Positions 1-9,089 of a DNA stretch of 64,000 nucleotides are shown piece by piece. Positions within the stretch are counted from its first letter, which is position 1, and the number at the start of each line of letters is the position of its first letter. Both the position numbers and the translations under genes were made by a program. The notes below the pieces were generated by a model. That model was not told where the DNA came from. It saw nothing but the letters and a program-made list of their open reading frames with translations, and made no database searches. The DNA comes from Comamonadaceae bacterium (lineage in GTDB: Bacteria > Pseudomonadota > Gammaproteobacteria > Burkholderiales > Burkholderiaceae_C), in the NCBI GenBank assembly GCA_004144865.1, contig SEAY01000004.1, positions 1 through 64,000 on the forward strand. Reading direction: 5' to 3'.

Positions 1-157
<157 letters not shown>

Positions 158-181
158 GCCAACGCCGCGCGCCGCAAGGAC

Positions 182-207
182 AAAGGGGCTGCATCCGCAG
201 CCCCTTT
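182..207 (+). terminator. Rho-independent terminator of gap
   Basis: A perfect stem AAAGGGGCTGC / GCAGCCCCTTT with a short ATCC loop is followed by a T-rich tail. It sits 25 bp after the gap stop. The A-run on the other side could let it work for the convergent GAF gene as well. Confidence 0.85.
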
Positions 208-227
208 TGCATTCCGGACGCCTCGTT

Positions 228-776
228 TCAGGCCGACAGCCGCGATTCGCCGATCGCCTGCGCCGCGACGCTCGCCAGCAGCGCCACGCCCTCGCGCTCG
301 GCCGGCGTCGGCCGGCGCTGCTCGCGGAAGTAGGTGCCGAAGGTGCCGAGCACCTCGCCGCGGGCGGACTTGATCGGGAAGCTCCAGGCGCCGACGAAGC
401 CCAGGGCCAGCGGCAGGTGGCGCAGCTCGGCCCATTTCTCGTCGTCGTAGAAGCTGGGCGTTTCGACGATCTCCCCCGTGGCCGCGGCCGCAGCGCAGGT
501 GCCGAGCTTCGGGTTGGGCTTGAGCCTGTCGATGGCGTCGAGGTAATCGGCCGGCAGGTTGGGCGAGGCGCCGTTGCGCAGCAGCCCTTCACGGTCGAGC
601 ACGAGGATGGACGAGACCACGCGCTCGCGCGTCAGCGCCTCGGCGGCCGTGGTCAGCTGGGCGAGCACCTCGCGCAGGGGCGCACCCTCGCGCAGCAGCC
701 ACAGCGCGCGCTCCTGGGCGGAGGCGACGAGCTTGCGCTCTTCGGGCGCTAGGGCGGCAGGCGGCACGGCGGACAT
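228..776 (-). CDS. GAF domain-containing protein
   Basis: A 182-residue soluble protein that is almost entirely one GAF domain (about residues 25-178). It has a conserved GTCAAAAATGEIVE stretch, then FVGAWSFPIKS and GEVLGTFGTYF, as in the GAF modules of sensor kinases. GAF domains bind small molecules or respond to redox state; no output domain is attached, so the ligand and role cannot be read from sequence. The Cys residues of free-methionine-R-sulfoxide reductases are not evident. It converges on gap and shares its terminator region. The ATG at 776 is the only good start. Confidence 0.8.
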   Translation of the reverse strand: MSAVPPAALAPEERKLVASAQERALWLLREGAPLREVLAQLTTAAEALTRERVVSSILVLDREGLLRNGASPNLPADYLDAIDRLKPNPKLGTCAAAAATGEIVETPSFYDDEKWAELRHLPLALGFVGAWSFPIKSARGEVLGTFGTYFREQRRPTPAEREGVALLASVAAQAIGESRLSA

Positions 777-837
777 CGGACAGAAGTATAGGCGGGCCGT
801 CCTGTCGGGCCAGCCGGGGATTCCCGCCTCCGCCGTC

Positions 838-1863
838 TCAGCCGGCCGGCGTCTCCTCGCGCCCGTCCGGATAGCGCGCGAACCGCTTCGGCTCGCTGCC
901 GTGCACCGGCGCGGCGTCGCCGAAGCTCCAGCCGCCGAATTGCGTGCGGCGGTAGTCCTGCATCGCCTGCATGATCTCGGCCTGCGTGTTCATCACGAAC
1001 GGGCCGTACTGCGCCACCGGCTCGCCGATGGGGCGGCCCTGCAGCAGCAGGAACTCGCACACGGTGTCGCCGGCGGCCACGGCGACTTCGACGTCGGCTT
1101 CCAGCGAGATCGCCACCGGTCCCTGCACGGGCTGGCCGCCCACCATCGCGGCATCGCCCTTGAAGAAGTAGAGCGTGCGGCGGGTGCCGGCCAGCACGGC
1201 GGGCGGCAGTTGCAGCGTGGCGCCCGGTTCCATGCGCAGCGTCCAGATCGCGACGTCGGCTTCGTCCTGCGCGGCCCAGGAGTCGGGCGGCGGCGGCAGG
1301 GCCTGCGCGTCGCCGAAGTGGCCGGCGATCACTGCCACTTCGCTCTTGCGGCCTTCGGCGTCGGCCAGCACGCGGCGCGGCACCTGCTCGTTCCACAGCA
1401 TCGTGAAATGAGGCTCCGCCATCTTGTTGCGCTTGGGCAGGTTCAGCCAGATCTGGAACAGCTCCAGCGGGTTGTCCTGCTCCGTCTCCAGCAACGGGAA
1501 CATCTCCGAATGCACGATGCCCTTGCCTGCGGTGACCCACTGCACGTCGCCGCCGCCGAAGCGCGCCACCGCGCCCAGCGAGTCGCTGTGGTCGATCAAG
1601 CCCTTGCGCACGATGGTCACCGTCTCGAACCCGCGGTGTGGGTGCGCGGGAAAGCCCGGCACGCCGTCGCCGTGGTACATGCTCCAGCCGTCCTTGCGGC
1701 TGAAGTCCTGCCCGATGTCGCGCCCGGCGAGCGAAGCCGCCGGCCCCAGCTGCCCGTTGCCGCGCGGATAGGCGTCGTCGTGGTACGCGCAGAACAGGAA
1801 GGGATCGGCGGTTTCCCAGGGGAAGCCGAGGGGGCGGATGGCGAGGACGGGCGAAGTGGACAT
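838..1863 (-). CDS. pirin family protein
   Basis: A bicupin of the pirin family, 341 residues from the ATG at 1863. Metal-ligand motifs of the N-terminal cupin are visible (HPHRGFETVTIV, then the conserved GDVQWVTAGKGIVHSE). Pirins are non-haem iron proteins; some have quercetinase activity and others act as redox-linked regulators. The ORF track start (1938) would read back into the C-terminus of the upstream slyD-like gene (stop at 1895), so the internal ATG, giving MSTSPVLAIRPLG, is preferred. It lies 31 bp downstream of that gene and is probably co-transcribed with it. Confidence 0.88.
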   Translation of the reverse strand: MSTSPVLAIRPLGFPWETADPFLFCAYHDDAYPRGNGQLGPAASLAGRDIGQDFSRKDGWSMYHGDGVPGFPAHPHRGFETVTIVRKGLIDHSDSLGAVARFGGGDVQWVTAGKGIVHSEMFPLLETEQDNPLELFQIWLNLPKRNKMAEPHFTMLWNEQVPRRVLADAEGRKSEVAVIAGHFGDAQALPPPPDSWAAQDEADVAIWTLRMEPGATLQLPPAVLAGTRRTLYFFKGDAAMVGGQPVQGPVAISLEADVEVAVAAGDTVCEFLLLQGRPIGEPVAQYGPFVMNTQAEIMQAMQDYRRTQFGGWSFGDAAPVHGSEPKRFARYPDGREETPAG

Positions 1864-1894
1864 GATGGACAGGTGGGGGCGAAGCCCCGCTTCG

Positions 1895-2371
1895 TCAATG
1901 ATGGTGGCCGTGCTCGCCGTGGACGTGTCCGTGCGCAATCTCCTCGCCCGACGCCATCCGCACGCCGGTCACCTTCAGGTGGAACTTGAGCGCCCGGCCC
2001 GCCAGCGGGTGGTTGCCGTCCAGGTGCACTTCCGGCCCCTTGATCTTCATGACGTGGAAGACATGCGGCGTGCCGTCGTCGGCGCGGCCTTCGAGCTGCC
2101 CCCCGACCTTCACGCCGGGCGGGAACTCGCTCTTGGGGATCACGCGCACCAGCGCCTCGTCGCGCTCGCCGAAGGCGTCGGCCGGTTGCAGGTCCAGCGT
2201 GACCTCGTGGCCGGCTTCCTGGCCTTCGAGCGCTTCCTCGATCTTCGGCAGCGTGTTGTTGTAGCCGCCGTGCAGGTACACCATGGGTTCCTTGCTCTGC
2301 TCGATCAGCTTGCCGCTGGCTTCGGACACCCGGTATTGCAGGGTGACGACGGTGTCTTTCGTGATTTTCAT
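1895..2371 (-). CDS. SlyD-like FKBP-type peptidyl-prolyl cis-trans isomerase
   Basis: A 158-residue FKBP of the SlyD/SlpA type. The split FKBP fold with an inserted IF chaperone domain is seen: MKITKDTVVTLQYRV, then GYNNTLPKIEEALEGQEAG, then NHPLAGRALKFHLKVTGV. The C-terminus ends in a short His-rich tail (HGHVHGEHGHHH), as in metal-binding SlyD proteins. It acts as a cytosolic prolyl isomerase and chaperone and may bind nickel. The ORF track fuses it to a long shadow frame up to 3097. The true ATG at 2371 overlaps the stop of the upstream MFS gene (ATGA), which implies translational coupling. Confidence 0.92.
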   Translation of the reverse strand: MKITKDTVVTLQYRVSEASGKLIEQSKEPMVYLHGGYNNTLPKIEEALEGQEAGHEVTLDLQPADAFGERDEALVRVIPKSEFPPGVKVGGQLEGRADDGTPHVFHVMKIKGPEVHLDGNHPLAGRALKFHLKVTGVRMASGEEIAHGHVHGEHGHHH

Positions 2372-3657
2372 GAAGCCGATTGTGACGGCTCGCCCGCCGC
2401 CGTGCTGCCCGGCGCCGGGCCCGGCAGGAAGCGGTAGAAGCAGGTGCCGAGCACCAGGAAGAAGGCGATCGCCGCGAACACGGCCGTGTACGTTTCGACG
2501 CCCAGCACGGCGGCGGCGGAGGCGGCCAGCCCGGTCAGCCACTGCATCAACGCGACGCCCAGGAACATGGCCATGGTGAACACGGCCATCGCCCGGCCGG
2601 TCATCAGCGCGGGATAGCTGGCGCGCACGTCCGCGTACTGCATCACCATGTAGCCCGAGACCAGGCCGATGGAGAGCGACAAGGCCACCTCCGGCACCGC
2701 ACCCAGGGGCAGCGCCATGGTGCCGAAGATCGCCGCGCAGCCCAGGGTGTAGCCGGTGATCCAGCGGCGGCGGCGCCGTGCATCGCCGGGATCGAGCCGC
2801 CCGAACAGCGGCGGCGCGATCATGCCGAGCACCGACAGCGCGAAGGCGACGTGCCCGCTCTGCACCAGGCTGAAGCCGTAGCGGTCGATCAGCAGCGGGC
2901 CCAGCCACAGGCCGCGCAAGGCCAGGAAGGAGGCGTACGTGAAGAGCGACAGGCCGATGATGCGGAAGGTCTGCGGCAGCCGGAACAGCTCCCCGTAGCC
3001 ACGCAGCGCGGCGAGCACGTTCGGGCGCTGCGCGGGCGCCGTTGCGGGCTCCTCGCGCACCAGCAGCAGGATCGCGAGCCAGGCCAGCGCCGCGCATGCG
3101 GCCAGCGCTATGAAGCCCGCGCGCCAGCCCCAGGCGGAGATCACCCAGGCCAGCGGCGTGCCGGTGAGCAGCAGGCCCACGGAGCCTATGCCCAGCGCGG
3201 CGCCGTTGACGGAGGCGTATTGCCCGGAGGGAAAGCGCCGCGCGATGAAGACCGTGCAGGCCAGGAAGGCAGGCGCGCAGCCGATGCCGGTGATCACCTG
3301 GCCGGCGAGGAGGCCGGCGTAGGAGTCGGCGCTGGCGGTGACCAGCCCGCCCACCACGGTGAGCGGGAACACGGCCAGCACGGTGCGGCGCGGCCCGTAC
3401 ACGTCGATGCCCATGCCCATGAAAAGCTGCAGCGCGCCGAACGCGAAGTGGAAGGAGCCGGCGAACAGGCCCAGCTGCTGCGGCGTGAGCGCGAAGGCCT
3501 GCGCCAGCGGCGGCGCCATGATGCCGGCGGCGGTGCGGAAAGCCTGGCTGAGGGCGAAGCCCGAGATCAGCACCAGCAGCATGATCCAGGCCGAGCGCAG
3601 GGAGCCGGCGCTCACGGCCAGGCGCGCCACGGTGACGGACTCGCTCGCGCGGGGCAT
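2368..3657 (-). CDS. MFS transporter
   Basis: A 429-residue integral membrane protein with about twelve hydrophobic segments, beginning WIMLLVLISGFALSQAFR. The MFS motif A region between TM2 and TM3 reads GMGIDVYGPRRTVLA, close to the G-x-x-x-D-R-x-G-R consensus. The central cytoplasmic loop is around residues 200-225 (REEPATAPAQRP). The substrate cannot be told. It is the first gene of a leftward trio with the slyD-like and pirin genes; its stop overlaps the next start by 4 nt. Confidence 0.88.
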   Translation of the reverse strand: MPRASESVTVARLAVSAGSLRSAWIMLLVLISGFALSQAFRTAAGIMAPPLAQAFALTPQQLGLFAGSFHFAFGALQLFMGMGIDVYGPRRTVLAVFPLTVVGGLVTASADSYAGLLAGQVITGIGCAPAFLACTVFIARRFPSGQYASVNGAALGIGSVGLLLTGTPLAWVISAWGWRAGFIALAACAALAWLAILLLVREEPATAPAQRPNVLAALRGYGELFRLPQTFRIIGLSLFTYASFLALRGLWLGPLLIDRYGFSLVQSGHVAFALSVLGMIAPPLFGRLDPGDARRRRRWITGYTLGCAAIFGTMALPLGAVPEVALSLSIGLVSGYMVMQYADVRASYPALMTGRAMAVFTMAMFLGVALMQWLTGLAASAAAVLGVETYTAVFAAIAFFLVLGTCFYRFLPGPAPGSTAAGEPSQSAS

Positions 3658-3749
3658 GGCAGGAATGACTGGTTGGTTGCAGGAATGGCCTTAGTGTAGG
3701 CGGCCCTCCGTGCCCACACTGGCTGCCAACCCAGCCTACCGATTCCGGA

Positions 3750-4508
3750 CTAGAGCTGGACCTCCGCCTCCCCGATCCCCTCGAACACCGCCCGCACGCG
3801 GTCGCCCTTGCTTGCTTCGAGCAAGCCGCACCACGTGCCCGTGGTCACCACCGTCCCGCGCGGCGCCGTGGCGCCGTTGCGCGTCACGTGGCGCAGCCAC
3901 ACCGGCAGCAGCCAGGCGGGGTCGCCGAACGAATGCGTGCCCTGGAAGGATTGCGCTGGCGCGTCACCAACGTGCACGACGCATGTCTGCTGCGCCCAAT
4001 CCCGCGCCGCGAAAGGTTTCCATTCGCCCAGCGCCAGCGCCCCGTGCGACTGCAGGTCGGCCAGCTTGAGCAGCGCGCCGGCCTCGCGCGCCTGCTTCCA
4101 GCGCGAATCGACGACCTCGATCGAGACCGTCATCGCATCCACCAGCGCCAGTGCAGTTTCCGGCGTGAGCGCCGCCGCATCCGCCGGCGTCACGTCGCGG
4201 CCGAGTCGCAGCGCGACCTCCGCCTCGATCAGCCGCAGGTGGAAGGGAATGTCCCGCATCTGCGCCGGCGAGGCCCGCACGTTCGCGGGCGGCAGCGGCG
4301 CATGCGTGAGCGGCGCGGTCCGCGACGGCCCGCCGGACTTCCAGTGCCGCGGCGCGCCGGCGCCGAACCAGCCCAACTCGCGCGCCACCTGCTCCTGCGC
4401 CGCATAGGCGTCCTCCGGCGACTTCAGCACGGCTTCCAGCGGCGCCGCATCCGCCACCTCCCTGCTGCGGTAGGCTTGGACGAGGGCGGCGGCGACGGCG
4501 CTGGACAT
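3750..4508 (-). CDS. 2-keto-4-pentenoate hydratase / fumarylacetoacetase-superfamily protein
   Basis: 252 residues with the layout of the MhpD/BphH hydratase branch of the FAH superfamily: an N-terminal helical part, then FHLRLIEAEVALRLGRDV with the acidic metal-ligand region, VSIEVVDSRW, and a C-terminal GTVVTTGTWCGL. These enzymes hydrate 2-hydroxypenta-2,4-dienoate or decarboxylate related keto acids in meta-cleavage pathways. No other meta-cleavage gene is nearby, so the substrate is open. It is 31 bp downstream of the ketopantoate-reductase-like gene on the same strand and probably co-transcribed. Confidence 0.82.
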   Translation of the reverse strand: MSSAVAAALVQAYRSREVADAAPLEAVLKSPEDAYAAQEQVARELGWFGAGAPRHWKSGGPSRTAPLTHAPLPPANVRASPAQMRDIPFHLRLIEAEVALRLGRDVTPADAAALTPETALALVDAMTVSIEVVDSRWKQAREAGALLKLADLQSHGALALGEWKPFAARDWAQQTCVVHVGDAPAQSFQGTHSFGDPAWLLPVWLRHVTRNGATAPRGTVVTTGTWCGLLEASKGDRVRAVFEGIGEAEVQL

Positions 4509-4539
4509 GGGCTTCCTTGTACGGGCAAAAGCCGCGATG

Positions 4540-5604
4540 CTACTGCTTCGCCTTCTCGCGGTTGGCGTGCAGGCGCGTGTCCACCAGATCCACGATGCGG
4601 TCGATCTCCGGATGGCGCAGCCCGAGCTGGCGCGCCACCAGCTGCACCAGCTTGTCGGCGCGCTCGATGTAGGGCGCGCCGTTCTGCAGCGCGCGCGCGG
4701 CCGAGGCGGGACGCGACAGGCTCTGCGCCGCGGCGGCGTACTTCTCGAACGGCACCAGGTCCTCGTCGCGCGCGCCCAGGCGCTTGCACACGTCGTAGAC
4801 GAAGTCGTAGACCGACTTCGATTGCGCGATGTCCGAGTGCACGGCCTCCTGCGCGGTGCGCATGCCGTCGGCCGTGATGCAGCGGTAGTTGCCCGCCAGC
4901 AGCATCGACCACTTGGCCAGCGGCACGAAGATGGATTCCGACAGGCGCAGCTTCACCGGCAGCTCGATGGGGCCTTCCGGCGCCTGGAAGCGCACCGCGT
5001 CCACGTCCTGCTCCAGCTGGCGCAGCAGCGCGGTGTGCTTCGGGTCGTCGAAGCGCGCCACCTTGAAGTTGGTGGGCAGGGTGACTTGCAGCACGTTGAC
5101 CTGCTCGTTCGGCGGGCGCACGGCCTGCGGGTCGGGGCTGCACAGGGTGAGCAGCTTCGGGTCGAAGGTGTCCCAGACGCTGGCGTCGGTGTACGCGGGC
5201 TTGAGCGCATCGGCGTCCAGGCCCGGGATGCGCCGCAGGTACGGCAGCGGCGGCATGTTCATGATCGACATGCAGGGCACGCGCGAGCGCCCCACCTCCG
5301 CCAGCAGCTCGCGCACGCCCGGCGAGCGGTACTGCGGCTCCTGCATCGCCAGGCCGACGAGGTCGTAGTCGGCCGGGTTCACGTCGCCGGTGCCGCCGGC
5401 CGACACCTTGCCGGGCAGCTTGCGCGAATCGATCTCGACCTGTTCGGCGCGGCCGCGCACCGGCATGCGGACGCGGAAGCCCTCGCTGTTGATCAGGTCG
5501 GCCTCGGCCGGCAGGCAGACGAGCTTCACCTCGTGGCCGCCAAACAGCAGCTTGGAAGCCAGCAGCGAGCCGTAGGAAGCGCCCAGGATCAGGATCTTGG
5601 CCAT
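4540..5604 (-). CDS. ketopantoate reductase (PanE/ApbA)-like NAD(P)-binding oxidoreductase
   Basis: 354 residues from the ATG at 5604, preceded by a GAGGAG ribosome site. The N-terminus MAKILILGASYGSLLASKLL forms a Rossmann fold, but the usual GxGxxG is modified to GASYGS. The C-terminal half resembles the ketopantoate reductase helical domain. The ORF track extension to 6051 is a shadow of the amidase gene. It may reduce a 2-keto acid produced by the neighbouring catabolic genes rather than serve pantothenate synthesis. The 133-bp gap after the amidase leaves open whether it belongs to the same operon. Confidence 0.72.
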   Translation of the reverse strand: MAKILILGASYGSLLASKLLFGGHEVKLVCLPAEADLINSEGFRVRMPVRGRAEQVEIDSRKLPGKVSAGGTGDVNPADYDLVGLAMQEPQYRSPGVRELLAEVGRSRVPCMSIMNMPPLPYLRRIPGLDADALKPAYTDASVWDTFDPKLLTLCSPDPQAVRPPNEQVNVLQVTLPTNFKVARFDDPKHTALLRQLEQDVDAVRFQAPEGPIELPVKLRLSESIFVPLAKWSMLLAGNYRCITADGMRTAQEAVHSDIAQSKSVYDFVYDVCKRLGARDEDLVPFEKYAAAAQSLSRPASAARALQNGAPYIERADKLVQLVARQLGLRHPEIDRIVDLVDTRLHANREKAKQ

Positions 5605-5737
5605 GTCAGTCTCCTCTTTCTCTTGGTTGGCATGCCACCTCGGCGTGCGGGGGCAGACTACGCCTGCACCCGCCGCATGCCAAGTCGAAACGCTTTTGCC
5701 TGAAAGGGATGGACTCGCTGCAGCGCAGCAAAGCCCG

Positions 5738-7141
5738 CTACAGGGCAGGCCACCGGTGCGACCACGGATGCGCCGCCTCGTAGGCCGCGCCCAGGTCCAG
5801 CAGCACGTCGTCGCCGCCGTAGCGTCCCACCACCTGCATCCCGATCGGCAGGCCCTCGCGCGAGGGCTCGCAGGGCAACGCCAGCGCGGGCAGGCCCGCC
5901 GCATTGACCCAGCCGGTATAGACCGCGTGGCCGCGCGGTCCGACTTCCTGGCCGGCGATGTGCGTGGGATAGGCATCTTCGGCCTTCCACGGCAGGGCCG
6001 CCGCCGCGGGCAGCACGATCGCGTCGAAACGGTCGAAGAGGCCGGCGGCATCGCGCCGCAGCTTCTTCACCTGCTCGAGGATCTGCCACAGGCGCGCCGC
6101 GGGAATCGCGCGGCCCTTCTCGGCCATCTCGAGGTACTTGCCCGAGGCCTCGCGTGCCCACGCCGGATGGCGGTCGAACATCTGTGCCAGGCCGGCCTGG
6201 CCGATCTGCGGCCAGGCTTCGGCGAAGAAGTCGAGGTCGAGCGGCAAGGCGCCAGCTTCGACCGGGTGGCCCAGGTCCGCGAGCCGGCGCACCGCCTGTC
6301 CCACGCTCGCGGCCACCTGCGGATCCAGGGGCGCCGTGCCGAAGCGCTCGACGTAGAGGATGCGGCGGACGGCAGGCTGGCCCTGCGCCCGCGCCTGCTC
6401 CGCCGCGAGGGAGGAGCGATCCACGGCAGCCGGCCCGCGCATGATCTCGAACAGCAGCCGGGCGTCGGCGACCGTGCGCGCAAGCGGCCCGATCACCTCG
6501 AAGTCCAGCAGCAGGCTGGGCAGCACGTGCTCGCGCGGCACGGCCGACAGGCTGGGTTTGAGCCCGACCAACCCGGTGTGCGAGGCCGGCCGGCGGATCG
6601 AGCCCCCGCCGTCCTGGCCGATCGCGAGCGGAGCGATCCCGGCCGCCACCGCGGCCACCCCGCCGCCGGTGGAGCCGCCCGGCGTCAGCGCCGGGTTCCA
6701 GGGGTTGCGCGTGACCCCGAACACCGGGTTGGCCGTGTAGCCCTCCAGCGCGAACTCCGGCACATTGGTCTTGCCGACGATCAGCGCGCCGGCCGCGCGG
6801 GCCCGCGCCACGGACAGTTCGTCCTGGCCGGTGGCGTGCTCGCGCAGCGCGCGGCAACCCCAGGTGGTCGGCAGGTCGGCGGTGTAGAGGCTGTCCTTCA
6901 CCGTCAGCGGGATGCCGTCCAGCGGCGAAAGCGGCCGGCCCTGTGCGTGGCGCTCCGTGGACACCGCGGCCTCGCGCAGGAAGTCGGGGTCGCGCCGCGC
7001 CACCACGGCGTTCAGGCGTGGGTTCACCGCCTCCAGCCGCGCCAGGCAGGCCTGCGCCACCGCGACCGGGGTCAGGCTGCCGTCGCGGTAGCGGCGCTGC
7101 AGTTCGGTGGCGGGCAGGCGCCACAGGTCTTGCGTCGGCAT
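5738..7141 (-). CDS. amidase (amidase-signature family)
   Basis: 467 residues from the ATG at 7141. The Ser-cisSer-Lys triad region is visible: Lys in GIPLTVKDSLYT, the Gly/Ser-rich signature GGSTGGGVAAVAAG, and the nucleophile-loop context DGGGSIRRPAS. Such enzymes hydrolyse amides or N-carbamoyl compounds in the cytoplasm. It lies 5 bp after the first TRAP permease stop, so it is in the same operon. With a dihydropyrimidinase upstream, an N-carbamoyl-amino-acid or ureide amidohydrolase role is attractive but inferred. The second Gly of the classical GGSSGG signature is kept, while the second Ser is Thr. Confidence 0.88.
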   Translation of the reverse strand: MPTQDLWRLPATELQRRYRDGSLTPVAVAQACLARLEAVNPRLNAVVARRDPDFLREAAVSTERHAQGRPLSPLDGIPLTVKDSLYTADLPTTWGCRALREHATGQDELSVARARAAGALIVGKTNVPEFALEGYTANPVFGVTRNPWNPALTPGGSTGGGVAAVAAGIAPLAIGQDGGGSIRRPASHTGLVGLKPSLSAVPREHVLPSLLLDFEVIGPLARTVADARLLFEIMRGPAAVDRSSLAAEQARAQGQPAVRRILYVERFGTAPLDPQVAASVGQAVRRLADLGHPVEAGALPLDLDFFAEAWPQIGQAGLAQMFDRHPAWAREASGKYLEMAEKGRAIPAARLWQILEQVKKLRRDAAGLFDRFDAIVLPAAAALPWKAEDAYPTHIAGQEVGPRGHAVYTGWVNAAGLPALALPCEPSREGLPIGMQVVGRYGGDDVLLDLGAAYEAAHPWSHRWPAL

Positions 7142-7146
7142 GGGGC

Positions 7147-8439
7147 TCACATCCTCGAGGGCAGGAAGGTCACGAGCTGCGGCACCGCCAGCAGCAGCAG
7201 CGTGAACGCGATCATGATCAGCGCGTAGGGCAGCGCGCCCCAGATCGCGTCCTCGATCCCGCCCTGGTCGGGGCGGATGCCGTGCACCACGAACAGGTTC
7301 ATGCCCACCGGCGGCGTGATCAGGCCCAGCTCGCACATCAGCACGATGAAGATGCCGAACCAGATCGGGTCGATGCCGACCGCCACCGCGATCGGGTAGG
7401 TGATGGGAATGGTGGCCACCTGCATGGACAGCACGTCCATGAACATGCCCAGGACCAGGTAGAACACGATCAGGGCCAGGATCAGCCCCGTCGGCGTCAG
7501 CCCCAGGCTGGTCACCCACTTGGTCATCGCCTCGGCAACCCCGGTCAGGCTGATGGCCAGGTTGAGGACGAAGGCGGCCGTCATGATCAGCAGGATCATG
7601 CCGCTCACCCGCGCGGTGGAAATGAAGCAGTTGCGCAGCAGCTCGCGGCTCATCTTGCCCGAATGCCAGACGAAGCCCAGCGCGGCCATCACGCCGAGCG
7701 CCGCGCTCTCCGTGGTGGTCGCGATCCCGAAGTAGAGGCTGCCCATGACGATGCCGAACACCACCAGGGGCGGCACCAGGTGCACCAGGCTGCGCAGCTT
7801 GTCCGCCAGCGGCACCTTCGCCTCGCGCATCACCTCGCCACTCATGATGCTGGAGATGCCGATGTACAGCATGAACAGCGCGGTGAGCAGCAGGCCGGGG
7901 ATGATGCCGGCGATGAACAGCTGGCCGATCGAGTTGTTGGTGAGCGAGCCGTAGACGATCATGTTCACGCTGGGCGGGATCAGGATCCCCAGCGTGCCGC
8001 CGGCGGCGAGGCTGCCGAGCGCACCGCGCATCGAATAGCCGCGCCGCTGCAGCGAGGGCAGGGCCACCGTGCCGACCGTCGCCGCGGTCGCCACCGAAGA
8101 CCCCGAGGTGGCCGCGAACAGCGCGCAGCTGCCGATGTTGGTGTGCAGCAGCCCGCCGGGCAGGCGGCCCAGCCAGGCCGACAGCGCGATGTACATGCGG
8201 TCGGCGATGCCCGAGCGCAGCAGCAGCTCGCCGAGCAGCACGAACAGCGGGATGCAGGTGAGCAGGTTCTCGTTGTGCACGCCCCAGACCACGGGCGCGA
8301 TCGAGTCCATGAAAGGCGCGCCATAGGCGGCAATGCCGCCGATGATGCCCACCAGAGCCATGGAGACGGCGATGGGCAGGCCGACGAGCATCATGCCCAG
8401 CATCGCCGTGAAGGCGAGGCCGAAGAAGGGAAGGCTCAT
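7147..8439 (-). CDS. dctM: TRAP transporter large permease (system 1)
   Basis: 430 residues with roughly twelve membrane segments, starting MSLPFFGLAFTAMLGMMLVGLPIAVSMALVG. The DctM motifs PLFVLLGELLLRSGIADR and the C-terminal LGLITPPVGMNLFV are present. It is the ion-coupled channel subunit of a TRAP uptake system. The ATG at 8439 overlaps the stop of the small permease gene (ATGA). It works with the adjacent DctQ and DctP for periplasmic-binding-protein-dependent uptake of an organic acid or ureide-type substrate. Confidence 0.93.
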   Translation of the reverse strand: MSLPFFGLAFTAMLGMMLVGLPIAVSMALVGIIGGIAAYGAPFMDSIAPVVWGVHNENLLTCIPLFVLLGELLLRSGIADRMYIALSAWLGRLPGGLLHTNIGSCALFAATSGSSVATAATVGTVALPSLQRRGYSMRGALGSLAAGGTLGILIPPSVNMIVYGSLTNNSIGQLFIAGIIPGLLLTALFMLYIGISSIMSGEVMREAKVPLADKLRSLVHLVPPLVVFGIVMGSLYFGIATTTESAALGVMAALGFVWHSGKMSRELLRNCFISTARVSGMILLIMTAAFVLNLAISLTGVAEAMTKWVTSLGLTPTGLILALIVFYLVLGMFMDVLSMQVATIPITYPIAVAVGIDPIWFGIFIVLMCELGLITPPVGMNLFVVHGIRPDQGGIEDAIWGALPYALIMIAFTLLLLAVPQLVTFLPSRM

Positions 8440-9089
8440 GGCTTGACTCCTTCGGCGGCCTGCCGGCTGGCCAGGTCGTCCAGTTCTTCCTTGAGCTCTT
8501 CCTTCGCGCTCTTCGGATGGAAATCGGTGTTGAGCGTCGCGATGCGGCCTCGCGCCAGCAGCAGCGTGGCGCGCAGGGCGTAGCCGGTGGCCACCAGGGC
8601 GAAGATCACCAGCCCGGCGTACCACACGGATTGCGGCCAGATCAGGGGCGTCGCCCAGGGGGTCTGCGCCGTACTGCCGTACTCCAGGGTGTCGGCAACC
8701 ACCTTGGTCGCCACCCAGGCGACGAAGGCGCCGAAGGCGGCCATGCTGACGATGGAGATCCAGTTCAGGAAGGCTTGCGCCCGGGGCGGGAACATCCCGT
8801 GGAACACGTCCACGCGGATATGGTTGCGGCCCATCAGGGCCAGGCTGAAGGCGATCGTCGAGCCGACCGCGAGCGCGTAGCCTCCCAGCTCGTCGGCGCC
8901 CTGCAGCGACACGTTGAAGACCTTGCGCGAGATCGTCTCCACCGTGACGACCAGGGCCAGCGCGATGAAGATGCCGCCGAACAGCCAGGCCAGCACGGTC
9001 TCGATGTGCTCCTTCACGCCGGCGGCCGCGGGGGAGGACGCGCGCGGCGCGCCTTCCTCCTGCTCCACGAGGGACGCGCCGTGGTTCAC
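8436..9089 (-). CDS. dctQ: TRAP transporter small permease (system 1)
   Basis: 217 residues with four hydrophobic segments, for example VLAWLFGGIFIALALVVTVETI and YAGLVIFALVATGYAL. The conserved DELGGYALAVGSTIAFSLALM is typical of DctQ. The start is a GTG at 9089 that overlaps the upstream binding-protein stop (GTGA). The 1004-residue ORF in the track (8436-11450) is this gene fused to a shadow frame of the two genes upstream. A charged cytoplasmic tail (SAKEELKEELDDLASR) follows the last membrane segment. Confidence 0.9.
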   Translation of the reverse strand: MNHGASLVEQEEGAPRASSPAAAGVKEHIETVLAWLFGGIFIALALVVTVETISRKVFNVSLQGADELGGYALAVGSTIAFSLALMGRNHIRVDVFHGMFPPRAQAFLNWISIVSMAAFGAFVAWVATKVVADTLEYGSTAQTPWATPLIWPQSVWYAGLVIFALVATGYALRATLLLARGRIATLNTDFHPKSAKEELKEELDDLASRQAAEGVKP